A stretch of DNA of 19,676 bases from Methylaequor sp045563055 (GCA_045563055.1 JBJKUR010000003.1:1-19676); one strand, 5' to 3'. Counted from the first letter of the stretch, positions 7,652-16,787 are shown. The notes: generated by a model from the letters alone, not told the origin. Numbers and translations are program-made.

Positions 7652-9329
7652 ACATACAAAACAAGAAATTTTGAACGATCAACGAGTTGTTGCCAACTCA
7701 CTTGCCAATATAAAAAAAAAGAGAAAGCTAAATAATGAATCTTTATTTTCAGGAGATCCTTTTGAAAAAAGTGAAACAAAAATAGATGAAAAAAACAAAA
7801 AAATAACCAGAGGTTGGTATGATTTCAAAGCTTTAAATTTAAAATATAATAACCCAACAATATTCCAAAATTATTTACCTCAAGAAAACCAACATAAAAA
7901 TCTGTTCAAAATTTTAAATTATTGCAGATGTTTATCTCTAGGTTTTAAGGAATATAAAGGATGTAGATTAAACTTTAAGAATTACTTTCATCAGTTAAAC
8001 CTTTTATTAGATTTCGAAATAAAAAAGGAAGAAAAAAATTTATTTACAAATTTATTAAATTTTTTTGATTGTAAAAAATTTAATTTTAAGTTGTTAAAAA
8101 AAAATTACTCGAAACTTTTTAAAAATGACTTTGAAACTCTTTATAAAAATTTAGCTACTCAAGAAAGCTATTCTTTGAGGTGTTTGGAAATAATAAAAAG
8201 AATTTGTCCAAACCAAAATGATGATGAATTTGATATTTCAAAAAATAACGAAAATATTGAGGAAAGTTCAAAAAAATTAAAAAAAAAAAAAGAAAAAAAA
8301 AAGACCCAATCGTCTTCTGAATTATTTGATGAAAGAAAAACAGAAAAGGAAGAAGGAAAGATAGAATCAGAAAAAAATCATAACTTGTTAAACCAAACAA
8401 AAGAAAAAAAATATAATTATTATACCAAGGAGTTTGATTTGTTTGCAGATGCTGCAGATTTATCAACAAAAAATGAATTGAATGAACTTAGAAAGAAATT
8501 TGAAAAAGAATGTTTTGAAAGCACAAATCTCATTAATAAATTAGTTAGAAAGCTTGATAAATTGCTGAATTCTCTTAATAGAAATTCATGGCAATTTGAT
8601 CAAGAAGAAGGATATTTTGATACATCAAAGTTCGCAAGTTTTATTGCAAACCCTAATCACAACAATATCTTTAAGTACGAAAGAGAAAAAAAAGAGAAAA
8701 ACACAATTGTAAGTTTATTACTTGATAATTCCGGTTCAATGAGGGGAAAACCAATTGTCACTGCAGCTATTACTACAGAAATAATAACGAAAGTATTAGA
8801 AAGGTGTAATGTTAATGTTGAAATTTTAGGTTTTACTACTAGGGAATGGAAAGGTGGTAGATCAAAAAAAAAATGGGAGAAAAATGGAAAACCAAATTTT
8901 CCTGGAAGACTAAATGACCTATTACATATTATTTATAAAGATGCTGATTGCCAATGGTATAGATGTAAGAATAATCTTGGACTTATTTTAAAAGAGGGTT
9001 TACTCAAGGAGAATATTGATGGCGAAGCGTTACTATGGGCACATAACAGATTAACTCTAAGACATGAAAATAAAAAAATATTGATAGTAATATCTGATGG
9101 TGCACCAGTTGATGACTCAACATTATCATGTAATTCAGCAGATATACTTGACAATCATCTTAAAGAGACAGTGAGTCAAATACAAAAAAGAGGATTCATA
9201 AATCTTTTAGCAATCGGAATTGGTCATGATGTATCAAAGTATTATGATAATGCTTTCGTTATTGATGATGTGAATAATTTAGGAGACGTAATTATTGAAA
9301 ATTTATCAAACATGTTATTAGCTAAATAA
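7632..9329 (+). CDS. cobT: CobT-type VWA-domain protein (cobaltochelatase CobT subunit family)
   Basis: Partner of the CobS AAA+ ring. The 565-residue protein has a CobT N-terminal domain (about 1-190, with RCLSLGFKEYKGCRLNF) and a highly charged Lys/Glu low-complexity middle (about 195-265). A C-terminal von Willebrand A domain (about 355-565) has the MIDAS motif DNSGS (365-369), a Thr in GFTTREW and ISDGAP. Translation probably starts at TTG 7632 inside cobS, because no in-frame ATG occurs before the conserved region. The product ends close to rpmB on the other strand (12-bp gap, no terminator hairpin seen). Cofactor target uncertain, as for cobS. Confidence 0.92.
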   Translation: MEKKLPKHTKQEILNDQRVVANSLANIKKKRKLNNESLFSGDPFEKSETKIDEKNKKITRGWYDFKALNLKYNNPTIFQNYLPQENQHKNLFKILNYCRCLSLGFKEYKGCRLNFKNYFHQLNLLLDFEIKKEEKNLFTNLLNFFDCKKFNFKLLKKNYSKLFKNDFETLYKNLATQESYSLRCLEIIKRICPNQNDDEFDISKNNENIEESSKKLKKKKEKKKTQSSSELFDERKTEKEEGKIESEKNHNLLNQTKEKKYNYYTKEFDLFADAADLSTKNELNELRKKFEKECFESTNLINKLVRKLDKLLNSLNRNSWQFDQEEGYFDTSKFASFIANPNHNNIFKYEREKKEKNTIVSLLLDNSGSMRGKPIVTAAITTEIITKVLERCNVNVEILGFTTREWKGGRSKKKWEKNGKPNFPGRLNDLLHIIYKDADCQWYRCKNNLGLILKEGLLKENIDGEALLWAHNRLTLRHENKKILIVISDGAPVDDSTLSCNSADILDNHLKETVSQIQKRGFINLLAIGIGHDVSKYYDNAFVIDDVNNLGDVIIENLSNMLLAK

Positions 9330-9341
9330 ATTTAGCAAATA

Positions 9342-9626
9342 TCAAGAACTTTTTTTAGCTGTGAGAATTTTTTTTATTTTTCGAGTTTGATCGTTTAATA
9401 AAGAGTTTTTAAGCCCAAGAATGTAATTATCTATTCCACCGTTTTTTTCAACAGTTTTAATGCCTTTAGAGGTTACCTTTAATCTAATATTTTTACCTAA
9501 AATTTCTGAAAAAAAAGACGTGTTCTGAAGGTTTGGAAGAAACCTTCTTTTTGTTTTATTAACAGCGTGACTGACATTATTACCCGTCATCGGCTTAACA
9601 TTAGTTATGTCACATTTCTTTACCAT
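9342..9626 (-). CDS. rpmB: 50S ribosomal protein L28
   Basis: Small ribosomal protein of 94 residues, close to the alphaproteobacterial length. The N-terminus KCDITNVKPMTGNNVSHA and the KTKRRFLPNLQ motif are diagnostic. RLKVTSKGIKTVEKNGGID follows, then a basic C-terminal tail. It is downstream of the HTH-MeaB gene (47-bp gap) on the same strand, with an A+T-rich leader that may hold its own promoter. It converges with cobT across 12 bp. The bolA-J-cobS-cobT-rpmB neighbourhood is recurrent in alphaproteobacteria. Confidence 0.96.
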   Translation of the reverse strand: MVKKCDITNVKPMTGNNVSHAVNKTKRRFLPNLQNTSFFSEILGKNIRLKVTSKGIKTVEKNGGIDNYILGLKNSLLNDQTRKIKKILTAKKSS

Positions 9627-9673
9627 TCAGTGTTTAAAACACAAAAATAAATAAAAATCAATGATCAAAGAAT

Positions 9674-10867
9674 TTATTTTTTTTTTACATATTCTGAAAT
9701 AATCTTGGTAGCTCTATAAATGCTCATTTCATTTTTTTTTATATTTTCCAAAATATTCTCAATTAGTTTTTTGGAAACTAAGTCCTTTTTTAAATAGTCT
9801 TGAACTTTTAAATTGACCAAACTCCACATCCTCCTAATTTTTTGTGAATCTCTTTCCTTAAAAAAATCTTTATTACGTTTTCTATGATTTACGAAATTTA
9901 AAATATTTTTCCATACTTTTTCCAACCCAACTGAATTTATTGATGAACAAGTCACAATTCCGATTTCTTCACCGATTCTAGACCTATTTGTAATAGATAA
10001 AGCATTTTTATATTCCCTTTGAGTTATTTCTGCAGATGTCTTAAGTTCACCATCTGCCTTATTTACAACGATAAGATCGGCCATCTCTATTATTCCTTTT
10101 TTTATCCCCTGTAATTCATCCCCTCCTGCTGGCAGGAGAAGAACAAGAAATATATCAACCATATCATAAACCTCTGTTTCAGCTTGCCCAACACCCATGG
10201 TTTCAATAAAAATAATATCAAAACCAGCCTCCTCTAAACATAAAATTGACTCAGAGGTCTTTTTTGCAACTCCACCTAAATGACCACTATTTGGAGATGG
10301 TCTTATAAAAGCACTTTCATTTACTGAAAGTTTTTCCATTCTAGTCTTATCTCCTAAGATTGATCCTCCTGAAAACTTCGATGAAGGGTCAATTGCCAAA
10401 ACAGCTATTTTCGATCCTTTTTCTATTAGACTCATACCAAGAGACTCGATAAAAGTTGATTTGCCTACTCCGGGAACTCCAGTTATACCGATCCTTATTG
10501 ATTTGTTACTACCTTTAAAATACTCTAAAAGTTTTTCTGAAAAAATTTGATCTTCTTCTAATGATGATTCAATAAGTGTAATAGCTTTACCTAAGTATTT
10601 TCTTGATCCAGATTTAACAAATCTGTGAAAATTTTTTAAATTTTCTTTTTCATTCTTGATTACATTATTTTCTTTAAAGTTCTCAAAGCAAAAATCATTT
10701 GGAGTAACGAAACCTTCAGTGTGGTTATAAATATTTATTAATATGTTTTTTTCTGGAAATCTCTCACCACTTATATATCTGGATAAAGACACAGGAGATA
10801 TTCCTAAAAGTTTAGAAAAACTATTATTTGATATTTTTTGAAGTTTTAGATATTGCTTTAAGTTCAT
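9674..10867 (-). CDS. meaB: MeaB/ArgK-type GTPase with N-terminal Cro/C1 HTH domain
   Basis: MeaB GTPases load and protect adenosylcobalamin on methylmalonyl-CoA mutase. The G domain (about residues 75-397) has Walker A GVPGVGKST (130-138), AIDPSSKFSGGSILGDKTRM, FIRPSPNSGHLGGVAKKT, IETMGVGQAE and the guanine motif NKAD (269-272). It lies 23 bp after the mutase gene. Residues 1-60 are extra. They read as a Cro/C1-type helix-turn-helix, with SFSKLLGISPVSLSRYISGE as the core and TPNDF at its end, as in small stand-alone regulators. The family is usually about 330 residues; this one has 397. No ATG, GTG or TTG codon lies in frame between the HTH and the G domain, so a shorter protein is unlikely. 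The linker (61-80) is Asn/Lys/Glu-rich. A regulatory role for the HTH is inference. Confidence 0.92.
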   Translation of the reverse strand: MNLKQYLKLQKISNNSFSKLLGISPVSLSRYISGERFPEKNILINIYNHTEGFVTPNDFCFENFKENNVIKNEKENLKNFHRFVKSGSRKYLGKAITLIESSLEEDQIFSEKLLEYFKGSNKSIRIGITGVPGVGKSTFIESLGMSLIEKGSKIAVLAIDPSSKFSGGSILGDKTRMEKLSVNESAFIRPSPNSGHLGGVAKKTSESILCLEEAGFDIIFIETMGVGQAETEVYDMVDIFLVLLLPAGGDELQGIKKGIIEMADLIVVNKADGELKTSAEITQREYKNALSITNRSRIGEEIGIVTCSSINSVGLEKVWKNILNFVNHRKRNKDFFKERDSQKIRRMWSLVNLKVQDYLKKDLVSKKLIENILENIKKNEMSIYRATKIISEYVKKK

Positions 10868-10890
10868 ATTTAACCATTACGGTTAATATA

Positions 10891-13008
10891 CTAAAGTATT
10901 TTAATAATTTCAATAGCTGCCTCTGGAATATTAGTACCTGGTCCAAAAACTTTGCTAACCCCAATATTATAAAGTTCATCATAATCTTGAGGTGGTATAA
11001 CCCCACCACAAATTACCCTTATACTTCCAGCGTCATTTTTTTTTAAAGCTTGAATCAAGAGAGGAACTAAAGTTTTATGTCCAGCAGCTAACGTTGAAAC
11101 ACCAATGATATGTACATCATTCTCAATTGCCTGCTTAGCAGCTTCATCAGGAGTCTGAAATAAAGGTCCAACATCAATATCAAAGCCTAGGTCAGCAAAA
11201 GCAGTAGCAATTAATTTTGCCCCCCTATCATGTCCATCTTGACCCATTTTTACAACCAACATTCTTGGTCTTCTACCCTTCCGATCAATAAAGTCTTTAA
11301 TGTGATAGTTAACAGAATCTATTTTTTCATTTTGTTTAATATTTTTACCATAAACTCCGCTGATAGTTTTGCTGGACAAAGTATGCCTTCCAAAAACTTT
11401 TTCCATTGCCTCCGTCATTTCTCCAACAGTGCAAAAGTTTTTGGCTGCCTCTATACATATCTCCAAAAGATTCCCATCATTTTTAGCAACTTGCTCAATT
11501 TTTTTTAAATATTCTTCTACAACTTTATTATCTCTTGAGCTTTTGAGCTTATGAAGTGCAGATATTTGTTTCTTTCTTACCTCCTCATTATCTATAGATA
11601 AAATATTAATATCTTGTTTTTCTGTGGGTTTGTATTTGTTAACTCCAACAATTATTTGTTCCTCTGAGTCAACTTTTGCTTGCCTTTTTGCTGAACTTTC
11701 TTCGATTCTCATTTTAGGAATACCTAATTCTATTGCCTTAACCATTCCCCCAACCTCGTCAATTTCATCAATTAACTTATTTGCCTCTTTTACCATACTA
11801 GATGTCAAACTTTCTAAATAGTAAGAACCGGCTAATGGGTCAATTACCTTTGTAATACCTGTTTCTTCGGAAAGGATTAATTGAGTATTTCTAGCAATTC
11901 TTGCAGAAAAAGGAGTTGGGAGTGCCAAAGCCTCATCAAAACTATTTGTATGAAGGGATTGTGTCCCTCCAAGCACTGCAGCCATTGCTTCAATTGTTGT
12001 TCTAACAACATTATTATATGCATCTTGTTCCATTAGAGAAACCCCTGATGTTTGGCAATGTGTACGTAAAGCCAAGCTTCTAATATTTTTTGGGTTAAAT
12101 TTTTTAACAATTTCAGACCACATAAATCTTGCAGCTCTCATTTTAGCAATCTCCATAAAAAAATTCATCCCGATAGACCAGAAAAAAGATAACCTTGGTG
12201 CAAAATCATCAATATTAAGCCCTCTATCAAGGGCTGCTTTCATATATTCTTTACCATCAGCAAGTGTATAAGCGAGTTCTTGAACCTGGTTTGCACCAGC
12301 CTCCTGCATATGATAACCACTTATCGAAATAGAGTTAAACTTTGGCATTTTTTTGGATGTATACTCAATAATATCGGCGACTATTCTCATACTAGGTTTA
12401 GGAGGAAAAATAAATGTGTTCCTTACCATAAACTCTTTTAAAATATCATTTTGTATTGTTCCAGTAAGTTTTTCTAACGAACATCCTTGGTTTAATCCAC
12501 TCGCAATAAAGCAAGCTAAAACAGGAATAACAGCTCCATTCATGGTCATAGAAACACTCATTTTATCAAGCGGTATGCCTTCAAATAATTTGTTCATATC
12601 TTCCACAGAGTCTATTGCAACACCAGCATTACCTACATCAGCAACAACTCTTTTATGATCTGAGTCATAACCTCTATGTGTAGCCAAATCAAATGCAACA
12701 GACAGACCCATTACTCCGTTTTTAAGTCCTTCTTTGTAAAATTTATTAGATTCCTCAGCTGTAGAAAAACCTGCATATTGTCTAATAGTCCAAGGTCTAT
12801 TCGAATACATAGTTGCTCGAGGTCCTCGAGTAAATGGAGGTAAACCTGGTAAACCAATTTCATGACTAAGGTCTTTCACATCATCTTTAGTATATAAGGG
12901 CTTAACCTTTATTCCTTCAGGTGTTTCCCAAAAAAGTTGGTCTAATGCTTTTCCCTTTAATTCTTTTGAAGCTGAATCTTCCCAGTCTTTAATAATTTTT
13001 TTTGACAA
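10891..13008 (-). CDS. scpA: Methylmalonyl-CoA mutase, B12-dependent catalytic chain
   Basis: Interconverts (R)-methylmalonyl-CoA and succinyl-CoA with adenosylcobalamin, linking propionate, odd-chain fatty acid and branched-chain amino acid breakdown to the TCA cycle. The 705-residue chain has the catalytic TIM barrel at the N-terminus, with GPRATMYSNRPWTIRQYAGF, DLATHRGYDSDH, SISGYHMQEAGA, RTHCQTSGVSL and GGTQSLHTNSFDEAL. The C-terminal B12 domain (about 580-705) carries the base-off signature DGHDRG with the cobalt-ligating His near 593. It is the complete catalytic chain and no small subunit gene is adjacent. The MeaB-type GTPase follows directly. Other symbols are mut, bhbA and mcmA. Substrate motifs fit methylmalonyl-CoA rather than ethylmalonyl-CoA, but this is by eye. 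Confidence 0.96.
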   Translation of the reverse strand: MSKKIIKDWEDSASKELKGKALDQLFWETPEGIKVKPLYTKDDVKDLSHEIGLPGLPPFTRGPRATMYSNRPWTIRQYAGFSTAEESNKFYKEGLKNGVMGLSVAFDLATHRGYDSDHKRVVADVGNAGVAIDSVEDMNKLFEGIPLDKMSVSMTMNGAVIPVLACFIASGLNQGCSLEKLTGTIQNDILKEFMVRNTFIFPPKPSMRIVADIIEYTSKKMPKFNSISISGYHMQEAGANQVQELAYTLADGKEYMKAALDRGLNIDDFAPRLSFFWSIGMNFFMEIAKMRAARFMWSEIVKKFNPKNIRSLALRTHCQTSGVSLMEQDAYNNVVRTTIEAMAAVLGGTQSLHTNSFDEALALPTPFSARIARNTQLILSEETGITKVIDPLAGSYYLESLTSSMVKEANKLIDEIDEVGGMVKAIELGIPKMRIEESSAKRQAKVDSEEQIIVGVNKYKPTEKQDINILSIDNEEVRKKQISALHKLKSSRDNKVVEEYLKKIEQVAKNDGNLLEICIEAAKNFCTVGEMTEAMEKVFGRHTLSSKTISGVYGKNIKQNEKIDSVNYHIKDFIDRKGRRPRMLVVKMGQDGHDRGAKLIATAFADLGFDIDVGPLFQTPDEAAKQAIENDVHIIGVSTLAAGHKTLVPLLIQALKKNDAGSIRVICGGVIPPQDYDELYNIGVSKVFGPGTNIPEAAIEIIKIL

Positions 13009-13020
13009 TGCTCTCTCTTT

Positions 13021-13863
13021 TTAATTTAAATTTTTCATAAAAAATGTTGGAAAAATTTTTTTTTTTTTTATTAAATCATCTAATTTTTGTTTATCAATAT
13101 CGTTATTATTATTTACTTCTCTGTGTATTCCTTCGGTAATTAAAACTGAATCTAAATTCTGTAAGTTAGCACCTTTAATATCATTATCAAGTGAATCACC
13201 AATGACTAAAATTTTTTTTCTTTCATTTATTAATTTAAAACTAAACTCATAAATATTATTGTGCGGTTTACCAAAATATTTTACCTCACCCCCAATTTTT
13301 TCATAGTATTCTGCTAGCAATCCAGCACATATCATAAAATTTTTACCTCTTATTACTGTTTTATCTGGATTAGAACAAATCATTAGAGCGTTAAACTTAA
13401 AAAGATCATTTAATAACTTGGTGTAATTCTCCAATTTATCGTCATCACCCCATGGACCAGTGTTAATAATTAAATCTACTCCCATGGTAAGATCTTCAAC
13501 AATTTCAACGTCCAACCCCTCTACAAGATGATAATCCCTTGGCGGGCCAATTAGAAAGCATTTTTTTTTTTTATAATTTTTTTTTAGACTAATCCAAGTA
13601 ATTTCTCCTGATGAAACAATATAGTCATAATTATTTTTTGATAAACCAAATTGGTGTAACTGTTGAGATATAACAAAGGCTCTTCTAGGAGCATTTGTGA
13701 TAAAAATTATTTTTTTTTTTTTTTTCCTTAAGTCTCATTAAAGATAATCTCACAGATTCAAATAATTCCACTCCATTGTGAACAACACCCCATAAATCTA
13801 TTAAAAAAAATTATAATTATCCTCAATCTCTTTCAGGGTTTCTAATTTTTTGCACTCAATCAT
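13021..13863 (-). CDS. HAD class IIA phosphatase-like protein, broken by two frameshifts
   Basis: Resembles the class IIA HAD family seen beside other alphaproteobacterial metabolic genes (TIGR01459-like). ATG 13863 overlaps the pyrD stop as ATGA and gives MIECKKLETLKEI, then a stop. Adding one base in the poly(T) at plus 13803-13810 (8 present, 9 needed) restores FLIDLWGVVHNG, the nucleophile motif. One base fewer in the run at 13710-13725 (16 present, 15 fit) rejoins IIFITNAPRRAF, SSGEITW, LIGPPRDYH and, from 13515 on, the intact C-terminal frame. That frame has CSNPDKTV, the cap, YFGKPH and VIGDSLDNDIKGA, the acidic magnesium-binding motif. The two shifts cancel, giving about 280 residues. 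Substrate unknown (a sugar or nucleotide phosphate is plausible). Whether the shifts are real is open. Confidence 0.8.
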
Positions 13864-14924
13864 ATTAATTTATTAGTTCCTATAAGTTCGTCTAGACATT
13901 TAATTCCTTTATCATTAAGTATACTGCTAAGTTCCGATAAAATATCGTTAACAACGTTAGGGCCTTTAAATACAAGCGAAGTGTATAGTTGTATCAGACT
14001 ACAACCAGAGGAAATTTTTTCAAAGGCATCTCTACCACTAGAAATCCCACCAACTCCTATAAGAATTATTTTTCCTTTAGTAAGTTTATAAACTTTTTTA
14101 ATAACCTCATTACTTAGTTCTTTTAATGGCGGGCCTGATAAACCTCCTTCCTCATTAATTTTCCAGAAATCTTTTATTGGCTTTGATTCTAAAACCTCTC
14201 TTTTAATAGTTGTATTAGTAAGGATTAAACCATCAATAACTTTTGACTCTAAAGATATTTTACAAATATCCTCCAAAGCTTTTTCTGACAGATCAGGCGA
14301 TAATTTAATGAAAGTTGGTTTTTTTTTATATTTAGATAAATTTTTTATTAACCCTTCCAGTTTTTCTTTCTTTTGGAGGTCTCTGAGTCCTGGTGTGTTT
14401 GGTGATGATATGTTTATAGTTATATAGTCTGAAAAAGGTTGCATCAATTCATATAAAAATTCATAATCTGAATACGGTTTTTCTGACCCTTTATTTTTAC
14501 CTATATTTACTCCTATTATTTGATTTTGTGTTTTTTTTATTTTTTTAAGATTATTCAAAAAAATCTCAACACCACTATTATTAAACCCAAGCCTCTGAAT
14601 AATTGCCTCGAATTCAGGAATCTTGAAAACCCTAGGTTTAGGGTTTCCTTCTTGAGGCATTGGAGTCACCGTTCCTACCTCAACAAAGCCAAAACCTAAA
14701 CCCAAAGATCCATCTATAACCTCTGCATTTTTATCAAAACCAGCTGCTAGACCTAGAGGGTTTTCGAATTCTCTATTGAGTATATTAATTTTTAAATTTT
14801 CAAAATTCTTTGTCTTTCTTAAAATGTTAAGTTTCAAAAATTGTAAAAAAGAATAATGTAAAAATTCTGGTGGCAAAAAGCTCGTCAACTTTGATACTAA
14901 ATTATAATTAAAAAACTTAGACAT
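13860..14924 (-). CDS. pyrD: Dihydroorotate dehydrogenase (quinone), class 2
   Basis: Oxidises dihydroorotate to orotate with transfer of electrons to ubiquinone, the fourth step of pyrimidine synthesis, at the inner membrane. The 354-residue protein has the class 2 N-terminal helical extension that reaches the membrane (about 1-45). It also has NPLGLAAGFDKNAEVID, the GFVEVGTVTP strand, NNSG, and the catalytic serine region NISSPNTPGL (about 171-180). ILTNTT and the FMN phosphate site GVGGISSGRDAF (about 290) are also present. It starts 8 nt inside the DUF952 gene and ends 4 nt inside the HAD gene. The DUF952-pyrD pairing recurs in alphaproteobacteria. Confidence 0.97.
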   Translation of the reverse strand: MSKFFNYNLVSKLTSFLPPEFLHYSFLQFLKLNILRKTKNFENLKINILNREFENPLGLAAGFDKNAEVIDGSLGLGFGFVEVGTVTPMPQEGNPKPRVFKIPEFEAIIQRLGFNNSGVEIFLNNLKKIKKTQNQIIGVNIGKNKGSEKPYSDYEFLYELMQPFSDYITINISSPNTPGLRDLQKKEKLEGLIKNLSKYKKKPTFIKLSPDLSEKALEDICKISLESKVIDGLILTNTTIKREVLESKPIKDFWKINEEGGLSGPPLKELSNEVIKKVYKLTKGKIILIGVGGISSGRDAFEKISSGCSLIQLYTSLVFKGPNVVNDILSELSSILNDKGIKCLDELIGTNKLI

Positions 14925-15224
14925 CTGGCAAACTAATTTCAGTTACATCATCTAAATGAAGTTCATCATAAAAATGTGGAAATTTCTCTCCTCCTCTCGA
15001 AAATTCCCATACTAAATTTTTATTTAATTTTTTACTTTCAATTTTTAAAATAACTAAATTTTTTTTTTTTTATAATGTATATTTATAGTTTTTTCTAACT
15101 GTTGCTTATTTGATAAATGAAGAAACCCCGAGTTCTTATCTAATTCGTTTCCTTTGTAAATCCTATCTTTTTGAAATCTCTCCCATTCTTTGCTATATAA
15201 AACTCTGTACACAAATTTTTTCAT
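14917..15224 (-). CDS. DUF952 family protein, broken by one frameshift
   Basis: Small cytosolic protein of unknown function. From ATG 15224 it reads KKFVYRVLYSKEWERF, IYKGNELDKNSGFLHLS (the family's GFIHLS-like motif) and then a run of lysines and a stop. In the poly(A) tract (plus 15059-15071, 13 bases) one more base is needed. This restores NLVILKIESKKL, LVWEFSRGGEKFPHFYDEL and LDDVTEI, typical DUF952 C-terminal motifs, for a total of about 102 residues. The start is one base after the lysS stop and the end overlaps pyrD by 8 nt. Too short in either frame to stand out by length, it is recognised by motif continuity across the tract. Confidence 0.78.
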
Positions 15225-15225
15225 A

Positions 15226-16780
15226 TTAATTTTTTTCCACTTTACTTTCTAGCAATTCAACTGTTTTTGTAATGCCATAAAATTTAATAAAAGATCCTAA
15301 TCTAGGTCCTTGCTTTTGACCAAGAATGACCTCGTAAAAAGCTGAAAACCAATCTTTCAAATTTTCAAAACCTAAAGACATACCTATATCATATATTTTG
15401 GTTTGTATGTCTTCTGGTTTAGCATTCTCTGGTGTTTTTTTTAGTAGATCAATTAATTTTTTAAAACCTTGTTTTTCTTCAGGTGTTGGTAATCTGTACT
15501 TTTTTGTAGGTAAAATAAACTCTTTAAAAAAATGTACGCCATATTTTAATAGTTCATCAATCCAATCATTTTTTTCATTTTTCATTTCAGGGTAATAGTT
15601 ATAAATAAATTCCCATAAAATATCACTTGATTCAGCATTACATACACTAGCTAAATTTAAAACCATGTTAAAAGTAATATTGTCAGGAATTTTTTTATTT
15701 TCATTAAAGTTTATAAACCATAGTGCATTATTTAATTTTTCATCTTGAGTAAGTTCCGCATAGGCCTGACTGAATCTCAAAAATTCATCAGTTGTTTTCG
15801 GAATTACATCAAAAAATAATCTTTTTGCTCTATTTGGGTTCTGAAACATAAAAAGTTCTAAACTTTCTTTGGGTGAAAACTTCAACCAGTCATCTACAGA
15901 AATTCCGTTACCAATAGATTTAGATATCTTTTCTCCATTTTCATCCAAAAAAAGTTCGTAAGTGTAGTTAACCGGAGGTATACCCCCTATAACTTTATTG
16001 ATTCTGCTTGAAAGTATATAAGACTCTATTAAATCCTTACCATTCATTTCATAGTCAACGTTAAGAGTGTGCCATCTCATTGCCCAATCTACTTTCCATT
16101 GCAACTTGCATTCTCCGTCAAATATAGATGTTTCTTTTTTTTTTTGTGTAAAAGGATCTATATATACTAAACTCTTTTTTTTTTTATTTAGTTCAAGAAT
16201 CTTTGCTTGAAGTACTTTCCCTGTCTCATTGCAGATTGGAAGAAACGGTGAATATGTCTCCCTTCTTTCTTTACCTAGAGTCGGCAAAATAATATCAAGA
16301 ATTTCTTGGTAATTATCAAAGATTGCTTGAAGACCCTTATTAAATTTACCATTTTTGTAATGATCTGTTGCTGACTTGAATTCAAATTTAAATTCAAACT
16401 CACCTAAAAATTCTTTAAGTTTATTATTATTATGCTCGGAAAAAGATGAAAATTTATGAAATGGATCTGGAATTGAAGATAGAGGTTTCTCAAGGTTTTC
16501 CTCTACAATTTTTTTGTTAGGAATATTATCTGGTACTTTCCCTTAAACCATCCATATCATCAGAAAAAACAAAAAGCTTGGTGGGTATATCAGATAAATA
16601 ATTAAATGCTTTTATAACCATAGATGTTCTTAACACTTCACCAAAAGTACCAATGTGAGGTAGTCCGGATGGTCCATATCCAGTTTGGAAGATACAATAT
16701 TCTTTAGAAGAATTTTTAAGGCGTTTTAATAATTTTTTAGCCTCAAGAAAAGGCCATTGTTTAAATTTAATTTCATCCAT
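15226..16780 (-). CDS. lysS: Class I lysyl-tRNA synthetase, interrupted by one frameshift
   Basis: Charges tRNA-Lys. Alphaproteobacteria commonly use this archaeal-like class I enzyme (LysRS1, also called lysK). From ATG 16780, residues 1-80 contain FQTGYGPSGLPHIGTFGEVL with the HIGH-like HIG (42-44) and SDDMDGLR. The frame then meets TAA. Removing one G from the GGG at plus 16540-16542 continues as KVPDNIPNKK, IPDPFHKF and LPTLGKERRETYSPF. The same frame runs on through DYEMNGKDLIES and EKISKS (the KMSKS loop, about 284-288) to the C-terminal anticodon-binding region. The corrected length is 517 residues, normal for the family. No in-frame ATG, GTG or TTG lies between the break and TTG 16287. 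As the enzyme is essential unless another LysRS exists, a sequence error or recoding is likelier than a dead gene. Confidence 0.88.
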
Positions 16781-16787
16781 AAGCTTT

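Noticed and set aside
8155..8469. Phe/Leu-rich minus-strand open frame of 104 codons
   Set aside because: It is the antisense of the Lys/Glu-rich middle of cobT; poly(A) coding makes long Phe/Leu frames on the other strand.
9627..9673. Near-palindrome GTGTT-TTA-AACAC before rpmB as a terminator or operator
   Set aside because: Only five base pairs with no T tract in the right place; not convincing in this A/T-rich DNA.
12353..12658. Plus-strand frame of about 100 codons inside the mutase gene
   Set aside because: Wholly antisense to a strongly conserved enzyme, with no Shine-Dalgarno or family resemblance.
13516..13863. Region upstream of the HAD C-terminal frame as a non-coding gap
   Set aside because: Translation across two homopolymer shifts gives continuous HAD class IIA motifs, including the nucleophile region, so it is the broken 5' part of the gene.
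14925..15225. Apparent 300-bp intergenic region between pyrD and lysS
   Set aside because: It holds a frameshifted DUF952 gene with recognisable motifs on both sides of the poly(A) tract.
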